Source of the DNA: Brevipalpus yothersi
Lineage: Eukaryota; Arthropoda; Arachnida; Trombidiformes; Tenuipalpidae
DNA: 64,000 nucleotides
Direction of reading: 5' to 3'
Assembly: GCA_003956705.1 (NCBI GenBank)
Contig: QZCP01000203.1
Coordinates: 1 to 64,000 of the forward strand
Each line of letters starts with the position of its first letter. Positions within the stretch are counted from its first letter, which is position 1. Below are positions 37,916 to 48,677 of this stretch, in pieces. A program made the translations under genes and the position numbers. The notes under the pieces are model-generated. The model was given only the letters and a program-made list of their open reading frames with translations. It was not told where the DNA came from and did no database searches.

Positions 37916-40255
37916 ATGGATGCCATTAGGGATGAAATTGATGAAGCACTGAGACGCAATCCATCGGAAGATTGTGAACAATTTATGACAGTATGCCAGG
38001 AGATTCGAACAAGATTGGGTAAAATGCATGCCCTACGGAAAGCTGGTCGTAAAAGTGGTTTCAATGAGATGAAAGACGAAGTGGTTCTGTTGTTTTTACA
38101 ATTGAAAAAGCTCAATCGTTTGGATAAATTGCGTATCAAAGATACACGAGACAATTTAACGGAACAAAAATCTAAAGTGGACAATATTCATCTTCAATTG
38201 CAAAATCTTCTGTATGAAGTTTTGTATCTTAAGAAAGAGATAAGCAAATGTCATGAATTCAAATCAGCCGATGAAAGTTTGGACATTGTTGATCGTGAAC
38301 AATTTTTCCGTGAAGCTCCGGCAAAATTGATTGAATCTCTCGGAGAACCTCCGTATGATGAACATAAGTTGACTCTTGCTCGACTTGATTGGGAACTTGA
38401 GAGGAGAAAAGATTTAACCAAGACAACCAAAGATAAACTCAAGGTTAAGGAAAAAATTTGCCTCGATATTGGTGCGGCCAAGGATAAATTGAACAGCATC
38501 AGACCAATATTATCTAATGTGGTTGAATCTTTCCAGCCTTTGATCCGCCAATTTGGCTCACCCACATCACTTATCAAAGATAACCATCCAAATTGTGAAT
38601 ACCTTAGTCATCCGATGTATAATATTTATGTTAATATTTGCTCAATGAGCGTGCCAATTGAAATCAAAATCGATGGTAACATTGAGGAAGCGAAAGTTTT
38701 ACAAACTCAAAATCCTCATTTGAGCCCTCTTGACATCGAAGATTTTTCAGAACAAGATGCTGATGATCGAAAAGGAAAAGTTAGTGTGATAGCTATTTAT
38801 ATGCGTCTACAAAAATTTTAATTATTTGTCTCATCTTTTCTTTTTCACAGAGACATCGTAAATCAAGATCCAGCCAGAAAAAAGATAACCAAAAGAAAAT
38901 CATTCAACCTCATCCCTTATCTCTACATTTGATATTTCACCATGATAATCCCAAAATTGAACTGAAAATTGAGTTTTTCCATATCATCCATCTGGGTATA
39001 ATTACTGTCAAAGTGTATTTAAACATGTCACCAGAAAATCATCAGAGGTAAGCGTGAATGATACATGATAGTAATTTTCGCAGAGTCACTAAAGATCTGT
39101 TTTTCCAGTGATATTCTGAATGGTGAGATTTTGAGCAACCTGTTTCCAGGAGACGATGGGCTAAGATCTCCTAATCCACACAACGATTATCTTCTAGAGT
39201 CCCTGAAGTAAGTTTCAAACAAAATGTGATGCAATTTTTGGACTCAAAGAACATAAATATTAATTAATCATAAAAAAACTGAAACTATTCCTTTTGTAGA
39301 CTTGAAAAGTTTGATCAACTTATTCCGAGAATTGGCCATCCTTTTAAGTGGGCACAATCTTTGGGAGGATTGAGCTTCTTGTCCAGAGAGCCTGGAGAGC
39401 TGGATACAGTCAAAACTTTTTGTTCAGTTATTGAGAAGATAAATCGACGCTTTTCCTCGAGAATATCACTCCATCAAACTATGAAAGATTTGGGTAAGAA
39501 TTTTGAAATTAGAGAGAGATAATATCTGACTAATCTTTGTTGTTTATGTTTCTAGAAAATGGAGTAATATCGTTACCTCCCAACATGACGAGCACAGTTT
39601 TTCCTAAGCTATCCTGCGTTATCAAGGAGTGGAAAAGCTCTTCGATAAAAGAGTGGATGGTAAGAAAATCTTCAAGCATACTAAGAGTATCATCCAATTA
39701 ATATAATTCTTCTCCACAGGCTCATGAATCAGGGCGAGAGATGATGGAGCAGGACATGATCAATGAAGAGGAATTCTTATTCTTCAAACTACTCATCGAA
39801 CGGGGGTCAGGTAAGCATCACGCAACTAATCTCTAATATTCAGAGTATTCTCAATGCTTCATAATATTTCATTCTCTTCTTATTTCATAGCTCATTTGAA
39901 GGCTTTCGTTGCGATTCCTTGTGATTATCCTGATGAGCAGCCGATATTTCAGCTGATTTGGAGTTGGCAATCAGAAAAGACGAGCATATCTGATTGTAAC
40001 ATTCGGGGTCTTGAATGCTATATCAACACTAAAGTTCAATTGAACTTGAACAATGAACATAAATCTCGAATTCTTGCTCTTCAAGTTCATAACCTTTGTG
40101 TAGCATTCGACAGTTTGTTGGAAGTTGAACAAAAGAGTTCTGGAGCCGAAGGTCCTCTCGAGTTCCAGGTTGGTCGAATGTTCCCTCGTTTGGTGAGGGG
40201 TAGAGACCATAGTAAACCATTTTTGTATGATCATGAGAATAGTGTATTTATATAA
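37916..40255 (+). CDS. THOC5: THO complex subunit 5
   Basis: Exons 37916-38779, 38851-39047, 39109-39207, 39300-39493, 39556-39659, 39720-39810 and 39891-40255 join in phase to 637 residues (human 683). Introns are only about 60-92 bp. THOC5 is a subunit of the nuclear THO/TREX complex that couples transcription and splicing to mRNA export. Family landmarks are LQLQNLLYEVLYLKKEISKC about 100 residues in, LARLDWELERRK, the GHPFKWAQSLGGL segment, and a C-terminal region with PIFQLIWSWQSEKTS. The N-terminal half is predicted coiled coil. The ATG at 37916 (A at -3, G at +4) is chosen; the open frame upstream translates a TG-rich leader and is not coding-like. It lacks the long basic N-terminus of the vertebrate protein. 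Confidence 0.93.
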
Positions 40256-40819
40256 CTGTCGTTTCTTTTTTCTAAATATTTTTCACACAAACGCAATTTA
40301 ATGATCATCAAAACTTCACATTCAATCATCATAATTGAAACTCCAACGACTGGAATGAACTTTTTTCAAGCTCAAATGTTCAATCATCCTTTATTGTCTA
40401 TGTGAGTTAAAGTTTCTCCGAGGAAGTTCCATTCGATAGTCAAAGACCATTTTAAATAGTGTGATAGTCTGAACAAACTCTCGATACCTGTTTACTGATA
40501 GGAATATAAGTTGGAACTTACTTGTTAATGAATGTGTTTGAACTGGTGCATTCGCCAATCATTAATCAGGAACGAAACACTTATTCGATGTGGTGAACAT
40601 TAGAGATTTGAAGAGCAAATAAAATAATTTAGCTCTAATGATCAGAGAGACCACCTGATAGCTACATCATTCTGACTGTAACGACATTCGAACTAGTCTG
40701 GAAGACTAGGCAATTTTTTCTAGTCTACAGGATCATTTATCTACTTGATTTTTTGCTTTGTTCCAGTGGAATAAGCTGATCAATCTTGACCCTTTAAACA
40801 GTTCCAAAATTCCAGCAGG
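40256..40819. other. THOC5 3' region and promoter of elongase 1
   Basis: About 560 bp without a gene. It carries a perfect inverted repeat CTAGTCT-GGA-AGACTAG at 40693-40709 with another CTAGTCT at 40720-40726, and the half-site described next. Confidence 0.6.
40685..40693 (+). promoter_or_regulatory. Degenerate half of the elongase upstream element
   Basis: CATTCGAAC lies 135 bp upstream of elongase 1. It matches the left part of the palindromes found at -153 and -148 before elongases 2 and 3, at a similar distance, but the right half (GGATG) is absent. Confidence 0.3.
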
Positions 40820-41638
40820 ATGGACGAAAGTCCCGTTAATTTCCACCCCTCTGAAAATAATTTCCGCAACATCAATTCATCTGAATTGAATGAAAAACCT
40901 CTTATTGATCGGTTGGACATTTTCACCGAGAAAGTTCAACCACTTATTGTATTACTTGCTATTTTGTATGTAGTGACCATTTTCTCTTTGAAAAATAATC
41001 TTTCAACAAAATCTGCCTACAATCTTCGGATTCCTCTCATACTATGGAACTTTTTCATGGCCCTACTGTCCTCCCTATTTGCCTACCAGTTCAGCATATA
41101 TCTCGCTATACGGCTGAGGGATGAAGGTTTGTTGAATGGAATTTTCCCCCGGCAAAAAAGAACTCACCACGATGTATGGATTATCTTTTTCGGTTGGTCA
41201 AAGATCATAGAACTTGGGGACACTATTTTCATCGTTCTTCGAAAGCGGCCATTGATCCTGTTACATTGGTCCCATCATGCCCTAACTCTTATCTATGGAT
41301 TCCTCGGTTTTAAAGAAATCTATGTGCTACCAACTGCTTGGATGAATTCTTCGATACATACCGTTATGTATACTTATTATGGGCTGAGAGCGTTGGGATA
41401 CAATGTTTCTCGCGTATTAACCATGGCTTTGACGGGGGCTCAAATTGCCCAAATGGTTATAGGTATGGTTATAGCTATAATGGCTTTATACTTTCGATAT
41501 CAAGGATTTCTTGATGGTTCATTCTACTTTATCGATATCTATGCCATTGTTATGTATGCTTATTATGCAATAATGTTTGGTAAATTCTTTTTGGATACTT
41601 ACGTGAAAAGAGAAGGCGGAAGATCGAAAATAGACTGA
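40820..41638 (+). CDS. ELO-family very-long-chain fatty-acid elongase, paralogue 1
   Basis: Single exon, 272 residues, close to the usual size of ELOVL3/6. ELO proteins are multi-pass ER enzymes that condense malonyl-CoA with acyl-CoA, the first step of chain elongation. Landmarks: KIIELGDT (128-135), histidine box HWSHH (149-153), NSSIHTVMYTYYGLRALG, and TGAQIAQM. Hydrophobic segments fit the usual seven-helix topology. The Trp after the first box histidine points to the ELOVL3/6 branch, where HWYHH is usual; Ser replaces Tyr here. It is the first of three head-to-tail copies on the plus strand. Ends GGRSKID, without a classical KKXX signal. Confidence 0.93.
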   Translation: MDESPVNFHPSENNFRNINSSELNEKPLIDRLDIFTEKVQPLIVLLAILYVVTIFSLKNNLSTKSAYNLRIPLILWNFFMALLSSLFAYQFSIYLAIRLRDEGLLNGIFPRQKRTHHDVWIIFFGWSKIIELGDTIFIVLRKRPLILLHWSHHALTLIYGFLGFKEIYVLPTAWMNSSIHTVMYTYYGLRALGYNVSRVLTMALTGAQIAQMVIGMVIAIMALYFRYQGFLDGSFYFIDIYAIVMYAYYAIMFGKFFLDTYVKREGGRSKID

Positions 41639-42428
41639 GAATATCAGTTCTTATATTTTACGTGGACTACATTGGCTGCTCAATTAAAAAGTACTAGGAG
41701 ATTCTGTATCATGGGATGATTTAATGTCAATATCACATACTGGAAATAACTCGGAAGGAGCTCTTATTAATCCATTTTGAATACCTACATCTTTAATTAC
41801 AATGGATTACTTTCCTTTTGGAATACAATGATGGGTGATTTGATCAAAATTAGCCAAAAAATTATGAGTATTGTATTTTTACTAATATCTTCTTGAAAAT
41901 GTTCCAATTTTTCCACTAATAAGGACTAAATTTTCACTCTAAAAACCTCAAAACTGCCTCAAAATGATTTTTGAATAGTCAAAACATTCTTGTTTATTCG
42001 CTTTTTTCTCCTCATAATCGTGAATATTTATGAATTCAAATCGATTTTTTTTTGCTCAGCAATCATTACAGAAAGTGAATGAAAAGGAACAAAATGCCGA
42101 GAATAGAAATTGAAAACTTTCAGGAGCTTTAATCGTGACTAACGCAAGTTTCTTCAACTCGTGAAAAAGTTTCAGTGTAAGTCAGCATCCAACACCTAAT
42201 ATTGAATGATAAAGTTCGTTACGTATCCTACCAGTATAGGAATGCCATAATAGTCTCAGCAATTTCCTGCCTTAACATCCGATCGGATGGAAAAGCAACT
42301 GGTTGACTCTTTTCAGCTTCGAAGAACGATCATTAACTGCTTTTATTTGCCAAAACCTTGCTACAGTTAAATTAGATTAACGATACTTTCGATCTTCACC
42401 CTTGTATTGCTCAAAAAATTTCATTACG
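41639..42428. other. Intergenic spacer between elongases 1 and 2
   Basis: About 790 bp, AT-rich, no ORF of note. It contains the presumed 3' UTR of copy 1 (ATTAAA shortly after the stop) and the promoter of copy 2. The last ~300 bp resemble the corresponding segment before copy 3. Confidence 0.6.
42276..42289. promoter_or_regulatory. Perfect 14-bp palindrome upstream of elongase 2
   Basis: CATCCGATCGGATG is its own reverse complement and lies 153 bp upstream of the ATG. Flanking bases TCCTG upstream and an A-rich run with GTTGA-TCTTTT downstream are shared with elongase 3. A dimeric transcription-factor site is the natural reading, but no factor is assigned. Confidence 0.5.
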
Positions 42429-43250
42429 ATGGACCCTACATGCCACGCCAAGTTTCATTTACCTTCAAAATATCTTTTCCTCAACATAAGCTCCGAATTG
42501 AGTGACAAAAGTTTCATCAATCGATTAGATACTTTCACGGAAAATGTTCAACCATATATAGTATTACTTGCTATTACGTATGTTTTTACTATTTTTTCTT
42601 TGAAAAATAGACTTTCAACAAGACCTGCTTACTCTCTTCGAACTCCTCTCATAATATGGAACTTCTTTATGGCTTCCCTATCCACCTTATTTGCCTACCA
42701 GTTGGGCATCTACCTCATAGCGCGATTCAGAGATCGAGGTTTTTTTGGTGGAATTTTTTTCCAAAAAGATAGAGTCAATCAAGATATTTGGGTTGTTCTC
42801 TTTGCTTGGTCAAAGATCATAGAGCTTGTGGACACTATCTTTGTCGTTCTTCGAAAACGGCCATTAGTGCTTTTGCATTGGTCACATCATTTTCTCACCG
42901 TTATTTATGGATTCTTGGTCATAAAAGAAGCTCATATACTGCCGAATATTTTATTCAACTCTTTGATACACACGGTTATGTACACTTATTATGGGCTGAG
43001 AGCAATGGGGTATAATGTACCCCGAAGATTAACTATGACTCTGACAGGGACTCAAATTACCCAGATGATTGTGGGTATGATTGTAATAATGAAGGCAATG
43101 TACTATCGGTACGCGGGATGCCTTGATAATCCGTCCTATTTTGCTGATGTCTACGCCATTTTAATATACATTTATTATACAATAATGTTTGGAATGTATT
43201 TTTCGAATACTTTCCTAAAAACTAGAAGCCAGAGATCAAAAAGGAGCTAA
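42429..43250 (+). CDS. ELO-family very-long-chain fatty-acid elongase, paralogue 2
   Basis: Single exon, 273 residues from the ATG at 42429; the frame extends upstream only from a TTG. It shares layout and motifs with its neighbours: KIIELVDT, HWSHH, NSLIHTVMYTYYGLRAMG, TGTQITQM. N-terminal ~20 residues differ from the other copies, while the core is closely similar, which indicates local duplication. AATAAA at 43288-43293, 38 bp past the stop, is a likely poly(A) signal. The C terminus is basic (RSQRSKRS) and differs from the GGRSK ending of copies 1 and 3. Confidence 0.93.
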   Translation: MDPTCHAKFHLPSKYLFLNISSELSDKSFINRLDTFTENVQPYIVLLAITYVFTIFSLKNRLSTRPAYSLRTPLIIWNFFMASLSTLFAYQLGIYLIARFRDRGFFGGIFFQKDRVNQDIWVVLFAWSKIIELVDTIFVVLRKRPLVLLHWSHHFLTVIYGFLVIKEAHILPNILFNSLIHTVMYTYYGLRAMGYNVPRRLTMTLTGTQITQMIVGMIVIMKAMYYRYAGCLDNPSYFADVYAILIYIYYTIMFGMYFSNTFLKTRSQRSKRS

Positions 43251-45003
43251 TCTGCTTCCTTCAGCAGACTAAAACAACGAGAATCGTAATAAAAAAGAAG
43301 TTCTAACTTAAAATTGCTATATGATTCATGAACGTTGTTCCTCGCTGTTGATTCTTATTCTAGGCCAGAGAATCGTGATACTGATGAATTGAGCTCGAAA
43401 AACTCGAGTTAGTGAGCTAAAAATGGTTTCCGAGAATTTGCTCTGGTCTTGTTAGCTGCCAGTTTTGATACCCACTCGATGAAGAACTCTCTTAGTCATG
43501 ATATTCGGGGGAAAATTGAATAATTTTTCTAATTAGATTCGTTCGAAAGAGTTACCAGATGATCAAAAATCCTTTGAAGGACGATTTTCAAGCAATCATC
43601 CTGTTAATGTTTTACCTCACAGGATAAAGTTTCTTCACTTTTCCGGCTCATCACGAAGTTGATGAACTTTGGTGCATTGCAGTTTCTATTTGAATGTTGG
43701 ACACAATTTGGTCATTTTCTCTCCATCAGAGCAGAATTTTGGCTAAAAAATCAGTTGAGAACCACTTAAAGATCTGGATATCGTCTGAAAATTGAGCATT
43801 AGAGTTATTCAAGCATTTCACTTTCAATTATGATAAGTCCTTTTTGATAATCTTTTTGTCCGCTTTTGAGATGAAACATCTTAAATTTAGATGACAAGCC
43901 ATTTTTCTACAAGCAGAGCTTCTTTCATTAGAAATTCTAGCGATTTTCTTGTCGTAGCATCATGATGAGAAGAAATTCGAATTAAAATTACACCAAAAAC
44001 ATTCTCGTTTTAATGTTTTAGTTGAATGTTTTAACCAAAATTCAGCTCATAAAGATGCGGACTTCAGCAAGTAATTTCATTGATCTCAATAATTTGATCA
44101 TCTATTCTAATTTGAATCTACTTGACTGATTCGAATTTCGAGAACTCTTTCGTTACCGATCACTATTACTCATTATCCACTTATTAGACACCTTTTTTTA
44201 CATAGGAATGTTTAATTGCACGGGGAAAAGGTTTCCCGTCTCCAAACGACTGATCATTCGATTTTGTTGGCCTATGGATCTCAAGAAAGACTAAGATTCT
44301 TCAAATAAGACTCTAGGCTTTCAATATACCGAAATTCTATTTCTTAAAAAGGTTAATGACATGATTTGGGATGAAAGAAAACAAACCAAATATATGATAG
44401 CTATTTGATTAAATCACTGATCGCCAAATCAAATCGCTATTATTTCTTCGATTGAATTGGTTGATTTTTTAAAGAGTTCTCTAAGAAGGCTTCTCAACAA
44501 ACCAGTCGGAATGAACAATATTCTCCCTAAAGTACAGTTATTGATTTTCATTTTTGAGTTCTCGAAATTTTCTTCAATCATTTCAGCTATTTAGAGATGT
44601 TCGCTATTCAAATTATTAAGTCTGGTTGTGGAAAAAATCTTCTGAATCATAGATCGAATTTTCTTCTTAAGCAATTATCATTTCAAAATGTGCTAAAATG
44701 AGCTGTCAATTGAGCATTTTCAGTTTCACGAATCGTGACAAATGAAAGTCTGGTTAAAAAGTTTGGCCTCGAATTGGTACTCAAAAACCTCCAATTCTGA
44801 ACGATAAGTTTCGATGCCCTGTTAGATCGCTAATCATTCCCTTTTCCTGCTCTCACATCCGAACGGATGCAGAAAATTCTGAGTTGATTCTTTTTGCTCT
44901 TGGAGAATATTTTCATCAGTTGTCATCAAACTCTGTGACAAAATAAATAGTTAATCCATATTGTTCAATTTATCAAGTGATTTTTCTCTAGAATTTGAGC
45001 ACA
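43251..45003. other. Spacer between elongases 2 and 3
   Basis: About 1.75 kb, more than twice the first spacer. It has no ORF of note and no obvious elongase remnant was found by eye. The final ~300 bp share sequence with the segment upstream of copy 2. Confidence 0.6.
44856..44869. promoter_or_regulatory. Near-palindrome upstream of elongase 3
   Basis: CATCCGAACGGATG lies 148 bp before the ATG and differs from the perfect palindrome of copy 2 by one central base. The conserved arms are CATCCG and CGGATG. Confidence 0.5.
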
Positions 45004-45822
45004 ATGAACCAAAGTCCTGTTAGTTTTCAGTCATATGACAGTAGTTCTAACGATATTAGTCCATCAGAGTACAGTGAAGAACGTTTTATTGATCAACTGG
45101 ACTTCATCACTGAAAGTGCCCGACCACACATCATATCAATTGCTATTTTGTATGTTGTGACTGTCTTTTCTCTGAAAAACAACATTTCAACTAAGCCTGC
45201 TTACTCTCTTCGAACTTCTCTTATACTATGGAACTTTTTCATGACTCTACTATCTGCTCTATTTGTTTACCAATTTGGTACTCATTTGATTATGCGAATA
45301 AAAGATCGAGGCTTGATGGGTGGAATTTTTTTCCAAGGAAAAAGATCTGATCATGACATCTGGATGGACTTCTTCGCTTGGTCAAAGATTATCGAACTTT
45401 TGGACACTTTTTTTATCGTTCTTCGGAAACGGCCATTAACTCTGTTACATTGGTCCCATCATTTTCTCACTGTGATCTATGTATTCTTTGCTACCAGAGA
45501 GGCTCATTTGTTACCAAGTTTTTTGATCAATTCCTTGATACATACAGCAATGTACACCTATTATGGTCTCAGAGCACTGGGAATTAATGTGCCTCGTTCA
45601 CTAGCTATGACTTTGACCACAGCTCAAATTCTTCAGATGGTATTTGGCATACTGGTGACTTCAATGGCAATATATTTCCACAATCAAGGATCTCTTCACA
45701 ATACATCCTATTTCATCAACATATATTCGATTTTAATTTGTTCTTACTATGCAATTTTGTTCGTTAAGTATTTTTTGAGAACATATGTGAAAAAAGCAGG
45801 CGGTAGATCAAAAACTGATTGA
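45004..45822 (+). CDS. ELO-family very-long-chain fatty-acid elongase, paralogue 3
   Basis: Single exon, 272 residues from the ATG at 45004 (context ACAATG); an upstream in-frame TTG is not used. Motifs: KIIELLDT, HWSHH, NSLIHTAMYTYYGLRALG, TTAQILQM. The N terminus (NQSPVSF) resembles copy 1 (DESPVNF), and so does the C-terminal GGRSKTD. All three copies keep the catalytic histidines, so all should be active. The gene converges with the Spätzle-like gene on the other strand. Confidence 0.93.
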   Translation: MNQSPVSFQSYDSSSNDISPSEYSEERFIDQLDFITESARPHIISIAILYVVTVFSLKNNISTKPAYSLRTSLILWNFFMTLLSALFVYQFGTHLIMRIKDRGLMGGIFFQGKRSDHDIWMDFFAWSKIIELLDTFFIVLRKRPLTLLHWSHHFLTVIYVFFATREAHLLPSFLINSLIHTAMYTYYGLRALGINVPRSLAMTLTTAQILQMVFGILVTSMAIYFHNQGSLHNTSYFINIYSILICSYYAILFVKYFLRTYVKKAGGRSKTD

Positions 45823-46388
45823 AATGACAAATTATGTACGTTTTATTCAGTTCAACAAATGATAAAATTTATCTCTCTGAATATTACCAATTTATTTTGT
45901 CATATACCAATAACTATTCAGTTGGATCTTTTAATCTTCCATAGACTCAAGATGATGAGAGATTTCAGAATTTATTCAAAGCTTCCTGATGTATTCTAAT
46001 CTTTGACTCTAAATCGCTACTTTGAAGCTCGACTAACGTGCCTTATCGAGAACAACTCATTAAAATTCAGATATTTTTCATCTTCATGATCTGACATCCT
46101 TCGTGGACATGACAATTGTTGTAAAAATTTTTCATTTCGAACCTCAAAAATTCCTCTTCACTTGTGACAATAACTTGAGGCAACACTTCAACCCAATAGA
46201 GGAAGATAAAATAACTTGAGGGCATCTCGTGAGTCAAGTGATAGAATTGAAACCTCTTTTTAACCATATCACGTCACCTTTGTGGATACATTACTGTTTA
46301 TATAATGAGCCCCCAAATTGTGAAGAGGGGCCTCATGTTGACCCTCTCTCAATAACAATATCTTTTTTTCCAGTATCAAATGAACAGC

Positions 46389-46447
<59 letters not shown>

Positions 46448-46807
46448 ATGGTGATGGATCAAAGCAAGCATGGGTCACTTGGGATGCTGAACAAATGAGA
46501 TTTCATTCCATTTCCAACGAATATATCTGACGCAACGAATAATGATCCTTATGTGACGAAAAATATTTTCATCTCATACTGGATACAAAGGAAGTGAAAA
46601 ATTGATCTCGACGAGCATTTGAAAGTGAGGCCATGTAATACCAGTCTTTAATGGATGTGGAAAAACAAATTTGAGTGTCCATGTTACCTGCATCAAGAGG
46701 TACAAATATTTATATTTATATTTATATATATGTACGGTCAGATCTTATACAGAAGAAAAAATAGCCATCAATACACAAAAGTTGATTCTGTAGGAAGTAT
46801 GGATGGT
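45823..46807. other. Interval between convergent elongase 3 and Spätzle-like genes
   Basis: About 1 kb with the two 3' regions and a GA microsatellite. Short open frames on both strands lack coding character. Confidence 0.55.
46392..46445. repeat. (GA)27 microsatellite
   Basis: Perfect GA tract in the 3' flank of the Spätzle-like gene. Confidence 0.97.
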
Positions 46808-46813
46808 TTTATT
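46808..46813 (-). promoter_or_regulatory. Poly(A) signal of the Spätzle-like gene
   Basis: On the minus strand AATAAA begins 3 nt after the stop codon, implying a very short 3' UTR if it is used. Confidence 0.45.
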
Positions 46814-46816
46814 TTT

Positions 46817-48633
46817 CTAGCTTGTTTGATTGACATCACAAACACATCCCGATGGAAAACGATATAACTTCATAGCTGGACAGTCCTTCTCTTTACCCAA
46901 ATTGATACTGATCAACAATTGTGTGGAAAATTTTTGTATACACCGTGTTTTGGAGCCACATTTTGGTGATTTGTTACAAGCTGAGCCAGGTTTACTGGTT
47001 GATGTATGGACACATACACATTAAGACAACACAATTTGCAATTGATCATTTCATCAAGTAGTCAAGGTCATCGTTATCAGGTCGTTGATTGATGTAATCA
47101 TTATCATTGTGGGACAGAAAAAAGAAAGAACATCATCAGTATTAGTGGACAAATAAGAATGAGAATCACTCAGATTGTGTGTGTGTGTGTGTGTTCGTGA
47201 ATAAGAATGGATGTTGTTTTGGGGTAAAAAAATAGTGTGTCAAAATGGGAAAAGTAATATATGTGTTGATTCCTGTAAAAAGTGTCGAAAATATTTACCT
47301 GCATATTTCAACGGGTACTTGTTGATTGTATAGGGAAGCTTGGACAATCAGATACCAATTTCCTGTTATATCTTGAGCGATTATTGGCTTAATGAAACGT
47401 TTTTCCGAATCACACATCGTTTTGGAGCGACGTCGAAGCCTCAATTTTCGATTACTCTGTGAATCTGGTATACTTTCGGTGGTTGATGTTGTGGTGGATG
47501 TTGAATCAAAATTTTTGCTTGCATCACTTATATTACTAGAGTATGGTAAGTACCCAGCGTAATCAGCTAAATTAGCAGGAACTTCCACATACATACTGTC
47601 GATTGATTTTTGACATTTACTGATGATCTCTTCCACGAAGCTACTACATTGATATATCGTTGGAGAGTAAGGAATAGAAAAAATATTGAGAATCAAACCT
47701 ACAGTGTAGATAGTTTCAAAAAAATCAATAGAAGCAATGCAAAAAGAGGTCTTCCAATAGATAAGAAAATATTGTTTCGATAGTCCAATAATATTGAATC
47801 TTGTAAAATATTTTGAGGTTAAAACTGTTTGACACCAAAAATTTAAAGCTTTCTGATAGATAAAAAAAGGAATTCTTTCTTTATCTCACACAAGATGATC
47901 ATGTAAACTTAGTCTCAAATTGTATTTGAACAGCTTTTGTGAATTGACTGGAATTTATTTTGTAAGACCGATAAAATTAAGCTTGTATACATATACCACT
48001 ACTTTTTACCGTTCAACTTACACAAGCAATGATCTGTATAATTGAGTTTTGAGGATCATAAAAGGAATCGGGAACTGTTTTTCCAGTCACTAGGCTAGAT
48101 CCGTCAACTTGTATCATCTTTAGATAAATATATATTTACTTTAGTACCTTTTTTCTCTCTCTCAGACAAGGATGATCATTGATGATGATGGTAACAGAAG
48201 TGTAGTAAAAATTGTAAGTAAAAATTGACTTCTTTTGTTACCCTTCACTAACTCAGTTAATCTGATAAATTGTGATAAGAAAAAGTGATGTGAACACAAA
48301 CACACATCTTGTGCGCGCAAATAATCTCTTCTTTTTCAGTAGAAGATTTTGAAGAGAGAGAAAAAAGAGAGATATTTTCAAGTCCCAAAAAAACGGCATT
48401 TTAAACATTTTTCTCAAATATTCAGGAGAAAAAGGATGAGAGAAGATGAATTCCATTTTTATCTTGTCTTCCCAATATATATATCTTTATATATATATTT
48501 ATTTATTAAAGAATCATTTCAACAATATTGGCTACGATCATGATCTGTCTCCCCACCAAAGGTCAATACTGTGAGTCTGACATTGAGATGAAGGTGAAAG
48601 GCTAGCCGCAGGCCATCAAAACCGTTATAACCA

Positions 48634-48677
<44 letters not shown>

